Positions 39,883 to 49,708 of a stretch of DNA of 64,000 nt are shown in pieces; position 1 is the stretch's first letter; each line of letters starts with the position of its first letter. Position numbers and translations under genes: made by a program. The stretch is from Limivicinus sp963617275 (GTDB lineage Bacteria; Bacillota; Clostridia; Oscillospirales; Oscillospiraceae): assembly GCA_963617275.1 (NCBI GenBank), contig CAVENX010000004.1, forward strand, positions 1 to 64,000, read 5' to 3'. A model generated the notes under the pieces. It saw only the letters and a list, made by a program, of their open reading frames with translations. It searched no databases and was not told the DNA's origin.

Positions 39883-40302
39883 TTATTTTTTCCATCTTTC
39901 TCCGGTCATAAGATCGCGGAGAGTAACGCTGTCAAGATAGTCGTTTATAACTTCGTCCATTTCCTTCCACATCGGAAGCGTAAGGCAGATGCCCGCCCTC
40001 TCGCAGGAGACGCTGCCCGGCTTTACGCAGGCGACCGGTGCAAGGTTGTCCTCCACGCAGCGGAGGATGCTGCCGACGGTCATTTTATCCGGACTTTCCG
40101 TCAGGCGGTAGCCGCCCTCCTTGCCGCGTGCGCTTTCAAGCAGGCCGTTCTTTTTCATCTCCCCGACTATACCCTCAAGATACTTCATGGAGATGCCCTG
40201 CCTGTCGGCCACGGTTTTGAGGGAAACGGGCTTGTCCTGAGCATTTTCAGCCAGATCGGCCATCACTCTGAGCGCATAGCGCCCCTTGGTTGTTATGTTC
40301 AT
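39883..40302 (-). CDS. iscR: Rrf2/IscR-family transcription regulator
   Basis: 139 residues with a winged helix (TTKGRYALRVMADLA, then QGISMKYLEGIV as recognition region) and a three-Cys motif (ACVKPGSVSCERAGIC) that can hold a Fe-S cluster. It leads the iscR-iscS-iscU operon and likely represses it when clusters are sufficient. An inverted repeat ATTTCCTA / TAGGAAAT brackets its promoter and is a candidate autoregulatory site. Confidence 0.93.
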   Translation of the reverse strand: MNITTKGRYALRVMADLAENAQDKPVSLKTVADRQGISMKYLEGIVGEMKKNGLLESARGKEGGYRLTESPDKMTVGSILRCVEDNLAPVACVKPGSVSCERAGICLTLPMWKEMDEVINDYLDSVTLRDLMTGERWKK

Positions 40303-40316
40303 GATTATCAGCTCCT

Positions 40317-40360
40317 ATTTCCTATGTATTTAATATACCATAAGTTTAGTAGGAAATCAA
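40317..40360 (-). promoter_or_regulatory. promoter and candidate operator of the isc operon
   Basis: On the minus strand TTGATT (40360-40355) and TATATT (40337-40332) are 17 bases apart. ATTTCCTA overlapping the -35 and TAGGAAAT downstream of the -10 form an 8-base inverted repeat 27 bases apart. Whether IscR binds there is inference. Confidence 0.6.
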
Positions 40361-40459
40361 GAGAAACTTTTCCCCTTTATATAAAAATTCCGTTTCCGGC
40401 GCGGCGATCCGCTTCGGCGCGGCAAGGAGCCTCCTCACCGTGCCGAAGCTTATAGCTTA

Positions 40460-41485
40460 TCACTTCTTATGCTTGAGCATGAGGAAGAGCTTCGGGGCAA
40501 GACGGCCGGCGGCGTAGACCACGCGGAACATCAGCATATTGAGCCATACTATGCCGCTGCGCATTACCGCGCACATCAGCTTTTCGACCGTTCCGCCGTA
40601 GACGCCGCGGCTGCGTGAACGCACCTGCTCATTGCCGATAATATCGCGCACATATTCACGCTTCCGGCGGTACGTGAGGGGGCAGCTCGGCGCATAGAGG
40701 TTGGTCATGCAGGAAAAAATGCTTTTGACGAACATATACCGGCATCCGGAATCATCCTTCGTTCCGAAACGGCGGCACAGAGCGCGCATACGGTCGTCCG
40801 CCTCATAGCACACCTGCGGCTTGTACTCATAAAAGCGGCTTATAAGGCTTTCGCCCGGCTGCATTATATAATAGTATTTGCACTCCGGCAGCACAGCGCA
40901 TAGCTTTGCCTTTTCCAGCACATCAAAATTGAAAAGTCTATCCTCGCCCCAGCGGTAGTCCGGGAAGCGCAGATCGTTTTCGCGGATCAGTCGGGCGCTG
41001 TAAAGCTTTGCCCAGACCTGATTGAGCATATTCGCCATGTAAAGATGCGGCAGCGCATCACCAAGATTTGCGCTGTCCAGATACTGCTCCGGCTCGAAAT
41101 AATCCCGCTCCGTCGCATCCGGATTCTTGATGGTAAAGCCCATCATCACAAACTCCGCGCCCTTTTCCGCCGCCGTCATGGCGTATTCCAGCGCGTCCTT
41201 TTCCATAAGATCGTCCGAGTCAATGAACGTGATATACTCCGCATTCTCAGATATCTGCGCAATGCCGAAGTTTCTCGCGTTGGCGGGACCGGAGTTTTCT
41301 ATGTTGAACACCCTGACGCGCTCATCCCGCCGTGCGATCGCGGCGGCCGCGGCGGCGGTATCGTCGGTCGAGCCGTCGTTGACTATGATAAGTTCAAGCT
41401 CCTTACAGGTCTGCGCAAGCACGCTCTCGGCCGAGCTTTCTATGAACCGCGCCGCGTTATAGGCCGGCATAATAACAGAAATCAT
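40460..41485 (-). CDS. family 2 glycosyltransferase
   Basis: 341 residues, GT-A fold: SVIMPAYNAARFIE at the start, VNDGSTDDT, and FIDSDDL as the DxD metal motif. The C-terminal 120 residues contain aromatic, basic and hydrophobic stretches near the end (WLNMLMFRVVYAAGRLAPKL) that may touch the membrane. ATG 41485 follows GGAGAG. Sugar donor and acceptor cannot be told. The GC-rich hairpin at about 40411-40452 (GCTTCGGC / GCCGAAGC) lies after its stop. Confidence 0.88.
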   Translation of the reverse strand: MISVIMPAYNAARFIESSAESVLAQTCKELELIIVNDGSTDDTAAAAAAIARRDERVRVFNIENSGPANARNFGIAQISENAEYITFIDSDDLMEKDALEYAMTAAEKGAEFVMMGFTIKNPDATERDYFEPEQYLDSANLGDALPHLYMANMLNQVWAKLYSARLIRENDLRFPDYRWGEDRLFNFDVLEKAKLCAVLPECKYYYIMQPGESLISRFYEYKPQVCYEADDRMRALCRRFGTKDDSGCRYMFVKSIFSCMTNLYAPSCPLTYRRKREYVRDIIGNEQVRSRSRGVYGGTVEKLMCAVMRSGIVWLNMLMFRVVYAAGRLAPKLFLMLKHKK

Positions 41486-41498
41486 TCTATTCTCTCCA

Positions 41499-42161
41499 TC
41501 AGCTTTCCTCAAAATAGAATCTGAGGCAAAATTCATACAGGGGTATCAGCTTTTCAAATTCACCGGCAAGAACCTCCGGAAAATCCGGCGACAGGATCGC
41601 GCCGCCGAAGTCCTCCCGATGCTCCACGCCCAGACGCTTGCAGTTATACCACCGGTCGATTTTCTCGTTATGCGTTCCCTTGGGGCGGCTGTACCGTTCA
41701 CCGTCAAACACAAATTCCGGATACTGCTCTATTTCATCAATAAGGCTTTCAAACGCTGCGGGATTTGCGTCCACAATGTCGCGGAAGCGCTGCATATTGG
41801 CAGCGGTGGCGCTGTAAAAGCCCATACCGTAGGAAAAATCCGCCGCGCCGACCTCAAACCAGAACATAGGCCCTTCCAGCAGCGCCTTGCTGTTTTTTAT
41901 CGAAAACCACAGATGATCCTTATACGGGCCTCTTCCGAAAAGGCGGCGTGCGTCCCTGTATATTCTTGAAACGTGCAGCGCGCACTCCATCTCCGGATGC
42001 CGTGCGGACATAAGCGCGTTTGTCTCGGCGGCAAGCGCCTTGAACGGCGCGTTCACCGTCCTTTCAAACTCGTCCTTATGATCAAGGAACCATGTACGCT
42101 CGTTATTGAAGGCAAGTTCCCAGAAGAAATCCGACGCCGCTTTTGTAAATCCGTTAAACAT
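41499..42161 (-). CDS. DUF2461 family protein
   Basis: 220 residues of the DUF2461 family (TIGR02453 type), function unknown. Marks: LAFNNERTWFLDHKDEFE, VSRIYRDARRLFGRGPYKDH, and FGMG-type FSYGMGFYSA. Thirteen bases separate it from the glycosyltransferase downstream, so they are likely cotranscribed. No signal peptide. Confidence 0.85.
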   Translation of the reverse strand: MFNGFTKAASDFFWELAFNNERTWFLDHKDEFERTVNAPFKALAAETNALMSARHPEMECALHVSRIYRDARRLFGRGPYKDHLWFSIKNSKALLEGPMFWFEVGAADFSYGMGFYSATAANMQRFRDIVDANPAAFESLIDEIEQYPEFVFDGERYSRPKGTHNEKIDRWYNCKRLGVEHREDFGGAILSPDFPEVLAGEFEKLIPLYEFCLRFYFEES

Positions 42162-42273
42162 TGAAACACTTCCCGCATTTTTTATCTATTTTACCACACG
42201 GTGTGCCGGAGTTTCAAGCTGTACAAACCGGCTATGTTGTGTTAAAATGTATTTTCAACAAGTCTGAATCTCA

Positions 42274-42410
42274 GGCTGTCAAAAAACTATGTATTAAAGG
42301 CAGATAACAGAGCAGCGGGGGAGCTTGAGGGGGCAAGGCCCGCCTCAAGTCGGATAAACCGCCGCCGAAAGCGCGGTCAAAAAAGTCCTGCAATGACTTT
42401 TTTGACAAGC
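42274..42410. repeat. intergenic palindromic element
   Basis: The 290-base gap before trkA contains a block bounded by TGTCAAAAAA (42278-42287) and TTTTTTGACA (42398-42407), with an inner perfect hairpin GTCAAAAAAGTC / GACTTTTTTGAC (42376-42387 / 42395-42406). It resembles the ends of the repeats at 11-53 and 52197-52234, and could be a MITE-like element of about 130 bases. No gene is visible in it. Confidence 0.5.
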
Positions 42411-42454
42411 TGATCTGTGTTTGTGCGCCGATTTAACGCGCATGGAGGATGAAT

Positions 42455-43819
42455 ATGAAAGTAATTATTGCCGGTGCAGGAAAAAGCGGCTACTCCGTTG
42501 CAAAAACACTCGCGGCGGAGGGGCACGACGTAACCGTTATCGACAAAGAAAGTTCGGTTATCAACAGCATATCCAACGCGCTTGACGTTATATGTGTTGA
42601 AGGCAGCATCACCAACCCCGAAACGCTCATTGAGGCTGGTGCGGAAGATGCCGACCTTATCGTAGCCGCCGCAAGGAGCGACGAGGTCAATATGGTCTGC
42701 GGCATAGCGTCCCGCAAGCTCGGCACAAAGCATGTGATAGCCCGCATAAGGGATTCCGAATACCTCTCGCAGACGGAGTTTTTGCGCGAGACACTCGGTC
42801 TGTCCGTGATAGTCAATCCGGAATATGAGTGCGCAAAGGAAATTTCACGTATTCTTCGTTTCCCCGGCGCCGTGCGCGTGGATGCTTTTTCCAAGGGCAG
42901 CGTCGAGATAATGGAGCACCGTGTCGTTCCCGGCGGCAAGCTTGACGGGGTGATGCTCAAGGATCTCAGCTCCCTGTTCGGCGCGACTGTGCTTGTCAGC
43001 GTTGTGGAGCGCGGCGGAGAGGCTATAATCCCTAACGGTCATTTCACATTAAAAGCCGGGGACAGGCTCAGCATCACCGGCGCTTCCAGGCAGCTGCGCA
43101 GATTTTTCACTGCCCTCGGGCTGTACAAAAAACCCGTCAGGAGCGTCATGATCATGGGCGGCGGGCGCATTTCGGAAAGCCTTGCAAAGCTGCTTATCGA
43201 AAGCGGCATAGCGGTGACGATAATGGAGGTGGACAAAGCGCGCTGCGACGAGCTGTGCGACCTTGTTCCCAACGCAAGAATTATCCGCGGCGACGCCACG
43301 AGCAGCGACGTGCTGCTTGAGGAGGGGCTTGCGGGCTACGACGCCTTTGTTGCGCTCACCGGCGACGACGGCGACAACATCATAACCTCGATGTACGCGA
43401 AAAGCTGCGGTGTGAACAAGGTCGTCGTGAAGGTGAACCGCGAATATTACGGCGATATCATGACCAACGCCGGTCTTGACAGCATCGTTACCCCGAAAGC
43501 GCTCATCGCTCAGCAGATCGCCCGCTATGTCCGTGCGATGGATAATTCCGCGGGAAGCTCCATGGAAACGCTCTACCGGCTTGCCGAGGGCAAGGCGGAG
43601 GCGCTTGAATTTATAGTCGGAAAAAACGAAAAATACATAGGTATCCCGCTTAAAACGCTTCATCTGAAGCAGAATGTGCTGCTGAGCGCTCTTGTCCATG
43701 GCAGCAAAACCATTATCCCCGACGGCGATTCCGTGCTTGAACCCGGCGATCATGCGGTCGTCGTTTCCAAGGCAGGTATGATAAAGCAGCTGGGCGATAT
43801 GATAGAGGTGGACAAATGA
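42455..43819 (+). CDS. trkA: Trk potassium uptake regulator TrkA
   Basis: 454 residues with two RCK units: each an NAD-binding Rossmann fold (KVIIAGAGKSGYSVAKTL at the N terminus; SVMIMGGGRISESLAKLL near 230) followed by a TrkA-C domain. It gates the TrkH channel in response to nucleotides. Of two ATGs, 42455 has GGAGG six bases ahead and is preferred over 42449. Overlaps trkH by four bases. Confidence 0.95.
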   Translation: MKVIIAGAGKSGYSVAKTLAAEGHDVTVIDKESSVINSISNALDVICVEGSITNPETLIEAGAEDADLIVAAARSDEVNMVCGIASRKLGTKHVIARIRDSEYLSQTEFLRETLGLSVIVNPEYECAKEISRILRFPGAVRVDAFSKGSVEIMEHRVVPGGKLDGVMLKDLSSLFGATVLVSVVERGGEAIIPNGHFTLKAGDRLSITGASRQLRRFFTALGLYKKPVRSVMIMGGGRISESLAKLLIESGIAVTIMEVDKARCDELCDLVPNARIIRGDATSSDVLLEEGLAGYDAFVALTGDDGDNIITSMYAKSCGVNKVVVKVNREYYGDIMTNAGLDSIVTPKALIAQQIARYVRAMDNSAGSSMETLYRLAEGKAEALEFIVGKNEKYIGIPLKTLHLKQNVLLSALVHGSKTIIPDGDSVLEPGDHAVVVSKAGMIKQLGDMIEVDK

Positions 43820-45252
43820 ACCGGAAAATGATCTTTCGCGTTCTCGGTCTTATCATGTTCTGCCTGTGCGCCCTGCTGGCCGTCCCTGCGGTTGTTGCGC
43901 TGATATACGGTGAAAGCGCCCGCCACTTTCTGATCACGATCGCGGTTTCCGCCGCCGTCGGCGGCGTTTTCATGCTCTTCAAGCCGGAAAATGACGTTAT
44001 CTACGCCAAAGAGGGGTTTGTGATAGTCGCTCTCGGATGGATACTCATGTCGCTTTTCGGCGCGCTGCCGTTTGTTATAAGCAGGGAAATACCAAGCTAT
44101 ATCGACGCCGTGTTTGAAACTGCCTCCGGCCTTACCACAACGGGCGCGTCGATCATGCAGAACGTGGAAACGCTCTCTCGCGGCTGCATGTTCTGGCGGC
44201 TGTTCACGCACTGGATAGGCGGTATGGGCGTGTTGGTGTTCATCATGGCGGTAATGCCAATGAGCGGCAACTACTCCATGCACATAATGCGCGCCGAGGT
44301 TCCGGGGCCGACGGTCGGCAAGCTCGTCCCCAGAGTGCGCCAGACGGCGAAGATCCTCTATATCATTTATATTGCGCTGACCTTTATCGAAATGATTTTC
44401 CTGCTTTTCGGCGGTATGGATCTTTACGACGCCATGCTTCACGCGATGGCGACCGCCGGTACGGGCGGATTCTCGACAAAGGCCTCCAGCATAGCCTATT
44501 GGGACAGCGCATATATTGATACGGTCATTGCCGTTTTCATGATGATTTTTGCCACAAATTTCAATCTTTATTACCTTATACTTATCGGCCGCGCCAGGGA
44601 CGCGTTCAAAAGCGAGGAGCTGCACTGGTACCTTCTCATCATTGCCTGCTCTACGCTTGCGATAACCGCCGGTATAGCTGGTTCCTACGGCGGTGTTTTG
44701 CAGGGGCTGCGATATGCGTTCTTCAACGTCAACTCCCTTATGAGCTCCTCCGGCTTCGGCAACACCGATTATACGAAGTGGCCGGAATACTGCAAGTGGA
44801 TACTTGTGCTGATAATGTTCTGCGGGGCAAGCGCAGGCAGCACCGGCGGCGGGCTTAAAGTCTCCCGCGTGGTCATGCTTGTAAAGAGCGCAGTCGTTGA
44901 TGTGAAGCGGAGCATACGCCCGAGAAGCGTCTACCGTGTGCAGATGGACGGGAAAAGCGTTGATAAAGACGTTTTGTCCGCCACGCTTAGCTTTTCCCTT
45001 GTATATTTCGGGCTTCTGCTGCTGTTCACGTTTGTCGTTTCCTTCGACGGGCACGACATTGCCACAAACTTCACCGCGATACTCTCATGCCTTTCCAACA
45101 TGGGTCCCGGCATGGGGCTTGTCGGCCCCGCCGGAAACTATTCGATATTTTCCGACCTGTCCAAGATCACAATGACTCTCGCCATGCTTCTCGGCAGGCT
45201 TGAAATATTCCCCCTGCTCGTTCTGTTTTCCCCGTCCACATGGAAAAAATAG
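43816..45252 (+). CDS. trkH: Trk potassium transporter membrane subunit TrkH
   Basis: 478 residues, four membrane-pore-membrane repeats. Selectivity-type glycines are visible in GLTTTGASI, ATAGTGGFSTK, SSSGFGNTDY and SNMGPGMG. Starts with ATGA overlap on trkA; together they form a potassium uptake system at the membrane. Confidence 0.95.
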   Translation: MNRKMIFRVLGLIMFCLCALLAVPAVVALIYGESARHFLITIAVSAAVGGVFMLFKPENDVIYAKEGFVIVALGWILMSLFGALPFVISREIPSYIDAVFETASGLTTTGASIMQNVETLSRGCMFWRLFTHWIGGMGVLVFIMAVMPMSGNYSMHIMRAEVPGPTVGKLVPRVRQTAKILYIIYIALTFIEMIFLLFGGMDLYDAMLHAMATAGTGGFSTKASSIAYWDSAYIDTVIAVFMMIFATNFNLYYLILIGRARDAFKSEELHWYLLIIACSTLAITAGIAGSYGGVLQGLRYAFFNVNSLMSSSGFGNTDYTKWPEYCKWILVLIMFCGASAGSTGGGLKVSRVVMLVKSAVVDVKRSIRPRSVYRVQMDGKSVDKDVLSATLSFSLVYFGLLLLFTFVVSFDGHDIATNFTAILSCLSNMGPGMGLVGPAGNYSIFSDLSKITMTLAMLLGRLEIFPLLVLFSPSTWKK

Positions 45253-45254
45253 TT

Positions 45255-45282
45255 CCGATGAGAAGCTTGCGCTTCACATCGG
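45255..45282 (+). terminator. hairpin after trkH
   Basis: CCGATGAGAAGC and GCTTCACATCGG pair around TTGC with one A-A mismatch. No clear T tract, so termination may be partial, leaving psuG partly cotranscribed. Confidence 0.5.
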
Positions 45283-45364
45283 CAAGTCCCCTCTGCTTAT
45301 CTCAGCGGCAAATCCGCTGGAATTTGATATACCCGCGCACGAAAAAAATTAAGGAGATAAAAAA

Positions 45365-46276
45365 ATGAACAAATATCTTGATATCGCACCCGAAGTCAAA
45401 GCCGCGCTTGACGCGGGAAAGCCCGTTGTCGCGCTTGAGAGCACCATAATTTCCCACGGGATGCCCTACCCGAAGAATGTCGAGACCGCGCTCATGGTCG
45501 AGCAGACCATCCGCGACAATGGCGCCGTTCCCGCAACGATAGCGATAATCGGCGGCAGGCTGAAAGCGGGCCTTAGCCATGAGGAGATAGAGCATCTCGG
45601 CAAGGCCGGACGCGCCGTGGCCAAGGCAAGCCGCCGCGACCTGCCCGCACTCTGCGCAAGAGGCGCCGACGGCGCTACCACCGTCACCACCACCATGATA
45701 ATCGCGCATATGGCGGGCATCAAAATATTCGCCACCGGCGGTATAGGCGGCGTTCACCGCGGCGCAGAAACCACCATGGATATCTCCGCCGACCTTGAAG
45801 AGCTTGCCCAGACCCCCGTTATGGTCGTCTGCGCCGGGGCAAAGTCCATTCTCGATCTCGGCCTTACGCTTGAGTATCTCGAAACTCACGGCGTTCCCGT
45901 CATCGGCTATGGCACGGAGGAGCTGCCCGCTTTCTACACACGCTCAAGCGGCTTCGGCGTTGACTACCGCGTGGATACCCCGGCAGAGCTGGCGGCAATG
46001 TTCAGGGCGCAGAGGGATCTTGAATACCGCGGCGGCATGCTCGTCACCAATCCTATCCCCGAAAAGTATGCAATGGACAAGGCCGTTATCGACGCGGCGA
46101 TCGAGGAAGCCCTCAGACAGTGCAGGGAGCAGGGCATACACGGCAAGGAGACTACGCCGTTCCTGCTGGCAAAGGTCGTTGAGCTGACCGGCGGCGACAG
46201 TCTCGAGAGCAATATACAGCTTGTTCTGAACAATGCGAAGGTCGCCGCCCTCACTGCGGTCGAGCTGGCAAAATAA
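45365..46276 (+). CDS. psuG: pseudouridine-5'-phosphate glycosidase
   Basis: 303 residues. Splits pseudouridine 5'-phosphate to uracil and ribose 5-phosphate (Mn-dependent). Marks: VALESTIISHGMPYP, ARGADGATTVTTTM, FATGGIGGVHRGAE and VTNPIPE, all typical. The usual pseudouridine kinase PsuK is not adjacent. AAGGAG before the ATG. Confidence 0.95.
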   Translation: MNKYLDIAPEVKAALDAGKPVVALESTIISHGMPYPKNVETALMVEQTIRDNGAVPATIAIIGGRLKAGLSHEEIEHLGKAGRAVAKASRRDLPALCARGADGATTVTTTMIIAHMAGIKIFATGGIGGVHRGAETTMDISADLEELAQTPVMVVCAGAKSILDLGLTLEYLETHGVPVIGYGTEELPAFYTRSSGFGVDYRVDTPAELAAMFRAQRDLEYRGGMLVTNPIPEKYAMDKAVIDAAIEEALRQCREQGIHGKETTPFLLAKVVELTGGDSLESNIQLVLNNAKVAALTAVELAK

Positions 46277-46322
46277 ACCGTACCCGCTTTTGAAGTCTAT
46301 ATATGATTGAAAGGAGAAAGAC

Positions 46323-47882
46323 ATGGACTCACACTCTGTCAGGAAAAAATCTCGCTCAAGAAACGGCATCAAGCGCATGGTCTTCTGTATTTTATCCCTG
46401 TTGTTGAGCATTGATCTGTGGTTCTTTCTCTTTTACAATCTGAAATCGAATTTTGCGTGGGTCGGCGTTGCGACAAGCGCTGTCGCGCTCTTTCTCTCGC
46501 TGTGGATATACAGTCAGGACAAAACCTCGTCCATGAAAATGCCTTGGATTATTTTGATACTGACTTTCCCGTTCTTCGGCGTTTTCTGCTATTTTCTCGT
46601 CGGCTATAATGTTCAGACGAAAAAAATGAAGCAGCGCTATGCCAATACAAACGCCGCTCTTCTGCCGCTGCTGCCGCAGAATGAGGATGTGCTTGAGCGC
46701 TTCCGCACGCTTGACGCCTCTGCTGGAAATATAGCCGCCTATATTTACAGGAATGACGGATATCCCCTTTATGACGATTCCCGCGTTGAGTACTATTCCG
46801 ACGCCGCCGATGCCCTTGAGGCGCAGCTTGACGCCCTTTCAAAGGCGGAAAAGTTTATCTTTATGGAATATCACGCCATAGAGGACGCCGAAAGCTGGAG
46901 CAGGATCCAGCGGGTTCTGGAGGAACGCAGCGCGGCAGGCGTCGAGGTGCGTGTTTTTTATGACGATGCAGGCTCCATCGGTTTTGTAAACACCGACTTT
47001 GCTAAATATCTCCGGACGCGCGGCATACACTGCCGTGTGTTCAACCCCTTCAAACTGGGTGTGACGCTTTTCCTCAACAACCGTGATCACCGCAAGATAA
47101 CCGTCATAGACGGGAAGGTCGGCTTCACCGGCGGATACAATCTGGCGGATGAGTATTTCAACATCACAAGCCCCTACGGGCTGTGGAAGGACACGGGGAT
47201 AAAAATCAGCGGCCCCGCCGCAGCAAGCCTCACGGCGGCATTTCTTGAAATGTGGAACTCGGTGTTCAGCAACGACGACGATGCCTGCAATACCGCCGAC
47301 TATCTTCCCGCCGTTCCGCCCGCGGAAAACGCCGAAGGATATATTGCGCCCTATGCCGTCAATCCGCTCAGCGGGCTGCACATCGGCGAGGATGTATATA
47401 TCAGTATGCTTGACAAGGCGACGGATTACTGCTGGTTTATCACGCCGTATCTTATTCTGTCTGACGAAATGATCCATGCGATGAGCCTTGCCGCGATGCG
47501 CGGCGTTGACGTGCGCATAATAACGCCCGGCATTCCCGACAAGAAGGTCGTCTATAAAGCAACGAGGTCGTTCTATCCCCCGCTTGCCAAATGCGGCGTG
47601 CGGATTTTTGAATGGACGCCTGGCTTCTGCCACGCGAAAATGTGCGTTGTAGACGATAAAATGGCAGCCTGCGGCACGATAAATCTGGATTTCCGCAGTC
47701 TGTACCACCATTTTGAAAACGGCTGCTTCTTCTACGGCTGCAAGGCCGTCGCCGACGTAAAGGCGGATTTTGAAAAGACGTTCTCACAGTGCCGCGAGGT
47801 GACGGGCATCTACCGTGAGGGGCGTTCTTCTATCCTGACGCTTCTCCAGCTCGTCCTTCGCCTTTTTGCAGAGCTTCTGTAA
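46323..47882 (+). CDS. cls: cardiolipin synthase
   Basis: 519 residues, phospholipase D superfamily. Two N-terminal transmembrane helices (about 18-70), then two HKD motifs: HRKITVIDGKVGFTGG near 258 and CHAKMCVVDDKMAACG near 438. Joins two phosphatidylglycerols at the membrane. AAAGGAG before the ATG. Monocistronic by position, followed by a strong terminator. Confidence 0.94.
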   Translation: MDSHSVRKKSRSRNGIKRMVFCILSLLLSIDLWFFLFYNLKSNFAWVGVATSAVALFLSLWIYSQDKTSSMKMPWIILILTFPFFGVFCYFLVGYNVQTKKMKQRYANTNAALLPLLPQNEDVLERFRTLDASAGNIAAYIYRNDGYPLYDDSRVEYYSDAADALEAQLDALSKAEKFIFMEYHAIEDAESWSRIQRVLEERSAAGVEVRVFYDDAGSIGFVNTDFAKYLRTRGIHCRVFNPFKLGVTLFLNNRDHRKITVIDGKVGFTGGYNLADEYFNITSPYGLWKDTGIKISGPAAASLTAAFLEMWNSVFSNDDDACNTADYLPAVPPAENAEGYIAPYAVNPLSGLHIGEDVYISMLDKATDYCWFITPYLILSDEMIHAMSLAAMRGVDVRIITPGIPDKKVVYKATRSFYPPLAKCGVRIFEWTPGFCHAKMCVVDDKMAACGTINLDFRSLYHHFENGCFFYGCKAVADVKADFEKTFSQCREVTGIYREGRSSILTLLQLVLRLFAELL

Positions 47883-47905
47883 ACCGGCAAAAATTCCCAA
47901 AATTA

Positions 47906-47946
47906 AAACCACCGAAAGTACAGAACATACTTTCGGTGGTTTTTTA
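47906..47946. terminator. bidirectional terminator between cls and rplA
   Basis: AAAACCACCGAAAGTA pairs with TACTTTCGGTGGTTTT, with T6 on the plus side and TTTT on the minus side. Confidence 0.9.
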
Positions 47947-47964
47947 ATTCTCTTTAGTTAATAA

Positions 47965-48657
47965 TTAAAGCTGCTTTTGGGCGTTGACTTTGACGCCGGG
48001 GCCCATGGTGGAAGCGGTGACGCAGGAACGGATGTACTGTCCCTTTGCGGTTGCGGGCTTTGCCTTGATGATAGCGCCGATGAGAGCAACATAGTTCTCA
48101 TACAGCTTCTCCGCGCCGAAGCTGACCTTGCCGATGGGGCAGTGGATGATGTTGGTCTTGTCCAGACGGTACTCGACCTTACCGGCTTTGGCTTCCTTGA
48201 TAGCCTGTACGACGTTGGGGTTAACGGTACCGGCCTTGGGAGAAGGCATCAGGCCCTTAGGACCGAGGACTTTACCGAGCTTACCGATAACGCCCATCAT
48301 CTTGGGATGTGCGATAACGGTATCGAACTCGAACCAGTTCTCTTTCTGGATCTTCTCTACCAGCTCTGCGCCGCCTGCGTAATCCGCGCCGGCAGCAATA
48401 GCCTCGTCAACCATTTCGGGCAGGCAGAAGCAGAGAACGCGGACGTTCTTGCCGGTGCCGTTGGGGAGGACGATAGCGCCGCGGACCTGCTGGTCTGCGT
48501 GACGGCCGTCAACACCAAGCTTTACATGCAGCTCGACGGTTTCGTCGAACTTGGCCTTGCTTGCATTGCAAACAATGCCGAGTGCCTCCATGGGATCATA
48601 GAGGACGGACTTATCTATGAGCTTTGCGCTCTCTTTATAATTTTTACCTCTAAACAA
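47965..48657 (-). CDS. rplA: 50S ribosomal protein L1
   Basis: 230 residues. N terminus FRGKNYKESAKLIDK, then VELHVKLGVDGRHADQQVRG, the family motif GPKGLMPSPKAGTV, and GKVEYRLDK. Binds 23S rRNA in the L1 stalk. AGGAGG before the ATG. Last gene of the rpmG-secE-nusG-rplK-rplA operon; rplJ and rplL do not follow. Confidence 0.98.
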   Translation of the reverse strand: MFRGKNYKESAKLIDKSVLYDPMEALGIVCNASKAKFDETVELHVKLGVDGRHADQQVRGAIVLPNGTGKNVRVLCFCLPEMVDEAIAAGADYAGGAELVEKIQKENWFEFDTVIAHPKMMGVIGKLGKVLGPKGLMPSPKAGTVNPNVVQAIKEAKAGKVEYRLDKTNIIHCPIGKVSFGAEKLYENYVALIGAIIKAKPATAKGQYIRSCVTASTMGPGVKVNAQKQL

Positions 48658-48733
48658 TTTGTTTTCCTCCTAATAATGTGGTTAGTGCGGATGGATAAAT
48701 CCTCCCACGTTGAGGAGCGATCTTAGTCGCCCG

Positions 48734-49159
48734 TCAGTCTCCTACGATAACGCCCATGGAGCGGCAGGTACCGGCTATCATGCTCATCGCGGACTCAATG
48801 TCAGTGCAGTTCAGGTCGGGCATTTTCTGCTCAGCGATCTTGCGGATATTTTCCTTGCTGATCGTTGCGACCTTATCTCTCTGGGGAACACCGGACGCAG
48901 TCTCGATGCCGCAGGCCTTCTTGATAAGAAGAGCGGCAGGAGGAGTCTTGGTGATGAAGGTGAAGGAACGGTCGGAGTATACGGTGATAACGACAGGGAT
49001 AAGCATACCCATGTCGTTCTTTGTGCGCTCGTTGAAGTCCTTGGTGAACTGGCCGATATTTACGCCGTACTGACCAAGCGCGGGGCCAACAGGGGGAGCC
49101 GGAGTTGCCTTACCGGCAGGGATCTGGAATCTTGCGTATCCAACTACTTTCTGTGCCAT
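48734..49159 (-). CDS. rplK: 50S ribosomal protein L11
   Basis: 141 residues. GKATPAPPVGPALGQYGVNI and the C-terminal RNA-binding KKACGIETASG are canonical. Part of the GTPase centre of the ribosome. Confidence 0.98.
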   Translation of the reverse strand: MAQKVVGYARFQIPAGKATPAPPVGPALGQYGVNIGQFTKDFNERTKNDMGMLIPVVITVYSDRSFTFITKTPPAALLIKKACGIETASGVPQRDKVATISKENIRKIAEQKMPDLNCTDIESAMSMIAGTCRSMGVIVGD

Positions 49160-49178
49160 TTACAGCACCTCTTTCTTA

Positions 49179-49706
49179 TTATTCTTTAATAACCTCGACC
49201 TGATCAAGCTCCAAATCAATAGGAGTTTCTCTGCCGAACATGGAGACGACGACGCGAACTCTGTTCTTGTCAAGCTCAAGCTCGTCCACAACGCCGTTGA
49301 AGCCCGCGAGAGGCCCGTCATTGACTTTGACGGTATCGCCAAGCTCATACCCTACGACGATCTCCTTATGTTCGACGCCCAGATCATAGATTTCCTGTTC
49401 CGTCAGGGGTATCGCCTTACCGTCAGAGCCGACAAAGCCGGTCGCACCGCGGACATTGTGTATAAGATGCCAGCTCTCGTCCGTGAGGATCATCTTCACA
49501 AGGACATAGCCGGGGAACACTTTGCGCTCGACCTGTTTCGCCTCGCCGGAGTCGGTATATTCGGTGACCGTTTCCAACGGAATGTTGACCTCTTTGATAA
49601 GGTCCGTCATTTTGCGGTTTTCAGCTGCCTTCATCACGGCGGCGGCAACCGCGTTTTCATAACCGGAATAGGTATGGACTACATACCATTTTGCGTCTTC
49701 CGCCAT
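49179..49706 (-). CDS. nusG: transcription termination/antitermination protein NusG
   Basis: 175 residues. NGN domain from WYVVHTYSGYENAVA, GYVLVKM and VRGATGFVG; then a KOW domain (GDTVKVNDGPLAGFNGVVDE). Links RNA polymerase with ribosome or Rho. Confidence 0.98.
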   Translation of the reverse strand: MAEDAKWYVVHTYSGYENAVAAAVMKAAENRKMTDLIKEVNIPLETVTEYTDSGEAKQVERKVFPGYVLVKMILTDESWHLIHNVRGATGFVGSDGKAIPLTEQEIYDLGVEHKEIVVGYELGDTVKVNDGPLAGFNGVVDELELDKNRVRVVVSMFGRETPIDLELDQVEVIKE

Positions 49707-49708
49707 GC

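Noticed and set aside
43750..45054. 434-codon minus-strand frame opposite trkH
   Set aside because: Antisense shadow of a membrane protein gene; no signals.
45253..45364. Riboswitch in the psuG leader
   Set aside because: Only one simple hairpin is visible; no known aptamer core.
48658..48733. L1-binding autoregulatory site before rplA
   Set aside because: A weak stem (GGGAGGAT / CCATCC) is present, but it does not clearly mimic the 23S rRNA target.
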